From GWB1-38-13 sp964608405 (lineage in GTDB: Bacteria > Patescibacteriota > Microgenomatia > UBA8517), in NCBI GenBank assembly GCA_964608405.1, contig CAZSNC010000013.1:1-20446 (forward strand): 20,446 nt of DNA. Direction: 5' to 3'. This document shows positions 20,419-20,446 of this stretch, piece by piece. The notes beneath the pieces were generated by a model. The model was not told the origin of the DNA. It saw only the letters and a list, made by a program, of their open reading frames with translations, and made no database searches. Position numbers and translations under genes: made by a program. Position 1 is the stretch's first letter. The number at the start of each line of letters is the position of its first letter.

Positions 20419-20446
20419 TACAAATAGTGGAGGGAGAAATATAATA

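Noticed and set aside
1..20446. CRISPR arrays and insertion sequences
   Set aside because: No regularly spaced repeats, transposase genes or terminal inverted repeats were seen on either strand.

Overview
The window looks like a chromosomal segment of a small-genome, AT-rich bacterium, probably of the Candidate Phyla Radiation (Patescibacteria), possibly Microgenomates. This is an inference. The signs are a trigger factor without its PPIase domain, a shortened SAM synthetase (353 aa), many small membrane-anchored or coiled-coil proteins of unknown role, four tRNA genes without an encoded CCA, few Shine-Dalgarno sites, and repeated promoters whose -10 box lies 6-8 nt from the start codon (leaderless mRNAs). 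One gene resembles the CPR family DUF5660.

Positions 1-4550 look like the end of an integrative element. All genes there are on +: a truncated AlbA_2/Schlafen-type protein, a small ORF coupled to a membrane-anchored alpha/beta hydrolase, a helix-turn-helix-like protein and a large serine recombinase. The recombinase ORF runs antisense into tRNA-Val(GAC), so its last 20 codons lie inside the tRNA. The tRNA is the probable attachment site, and the other end of the element is outside the window. From 4560 to 5970 is a sparse junction with a hypothetical gene, a decayed tRNA-Val-like 5' half with a promoter-like sequence in front of it, and a 57-aa ORF preceded by an attenuator-like pair of mutually exclusive hairpins.

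Positions 5970-9223 (- strand) hold a DUF5660-like protein, the minimal trigger factor, a 63-aa protein, a holin-like 4-TM protein and a secreted alpha/beta hydrolase. Transcribed divergently from these is metK, behind a complete SAM riboswitch with promoter, aptamer, antiterminator and terminator. A membrane-anchored hypothetical follows. Then, on -, comes an operon of an Nramp-like carrier lacking the metal-ligand motifs and a YtxG/YtxH-like pair.

Positions 13151-16640 hold a 58-aa ORF (-), a two-gene + operon of a DUF6504-like protein and a Y-family polymerase with a beta-clamp motif, behind a promoter that contains a tandem 11-bp repeat, then a - strand operon of three exported or anchored proteins ending in DUF192, and a 46-aa membrane peptide. 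Positions 16650-20446, all on -, hold tRNA-Arg, a secreted glycoside hydrolase, tRNA-Lys, a lysozyme-like cell-wall protein, a methyltransferase, a candidate ~90-nt small RNA bounded by a consensus promoter and a terminator, tRNA-Leu and a hypothetical gene.
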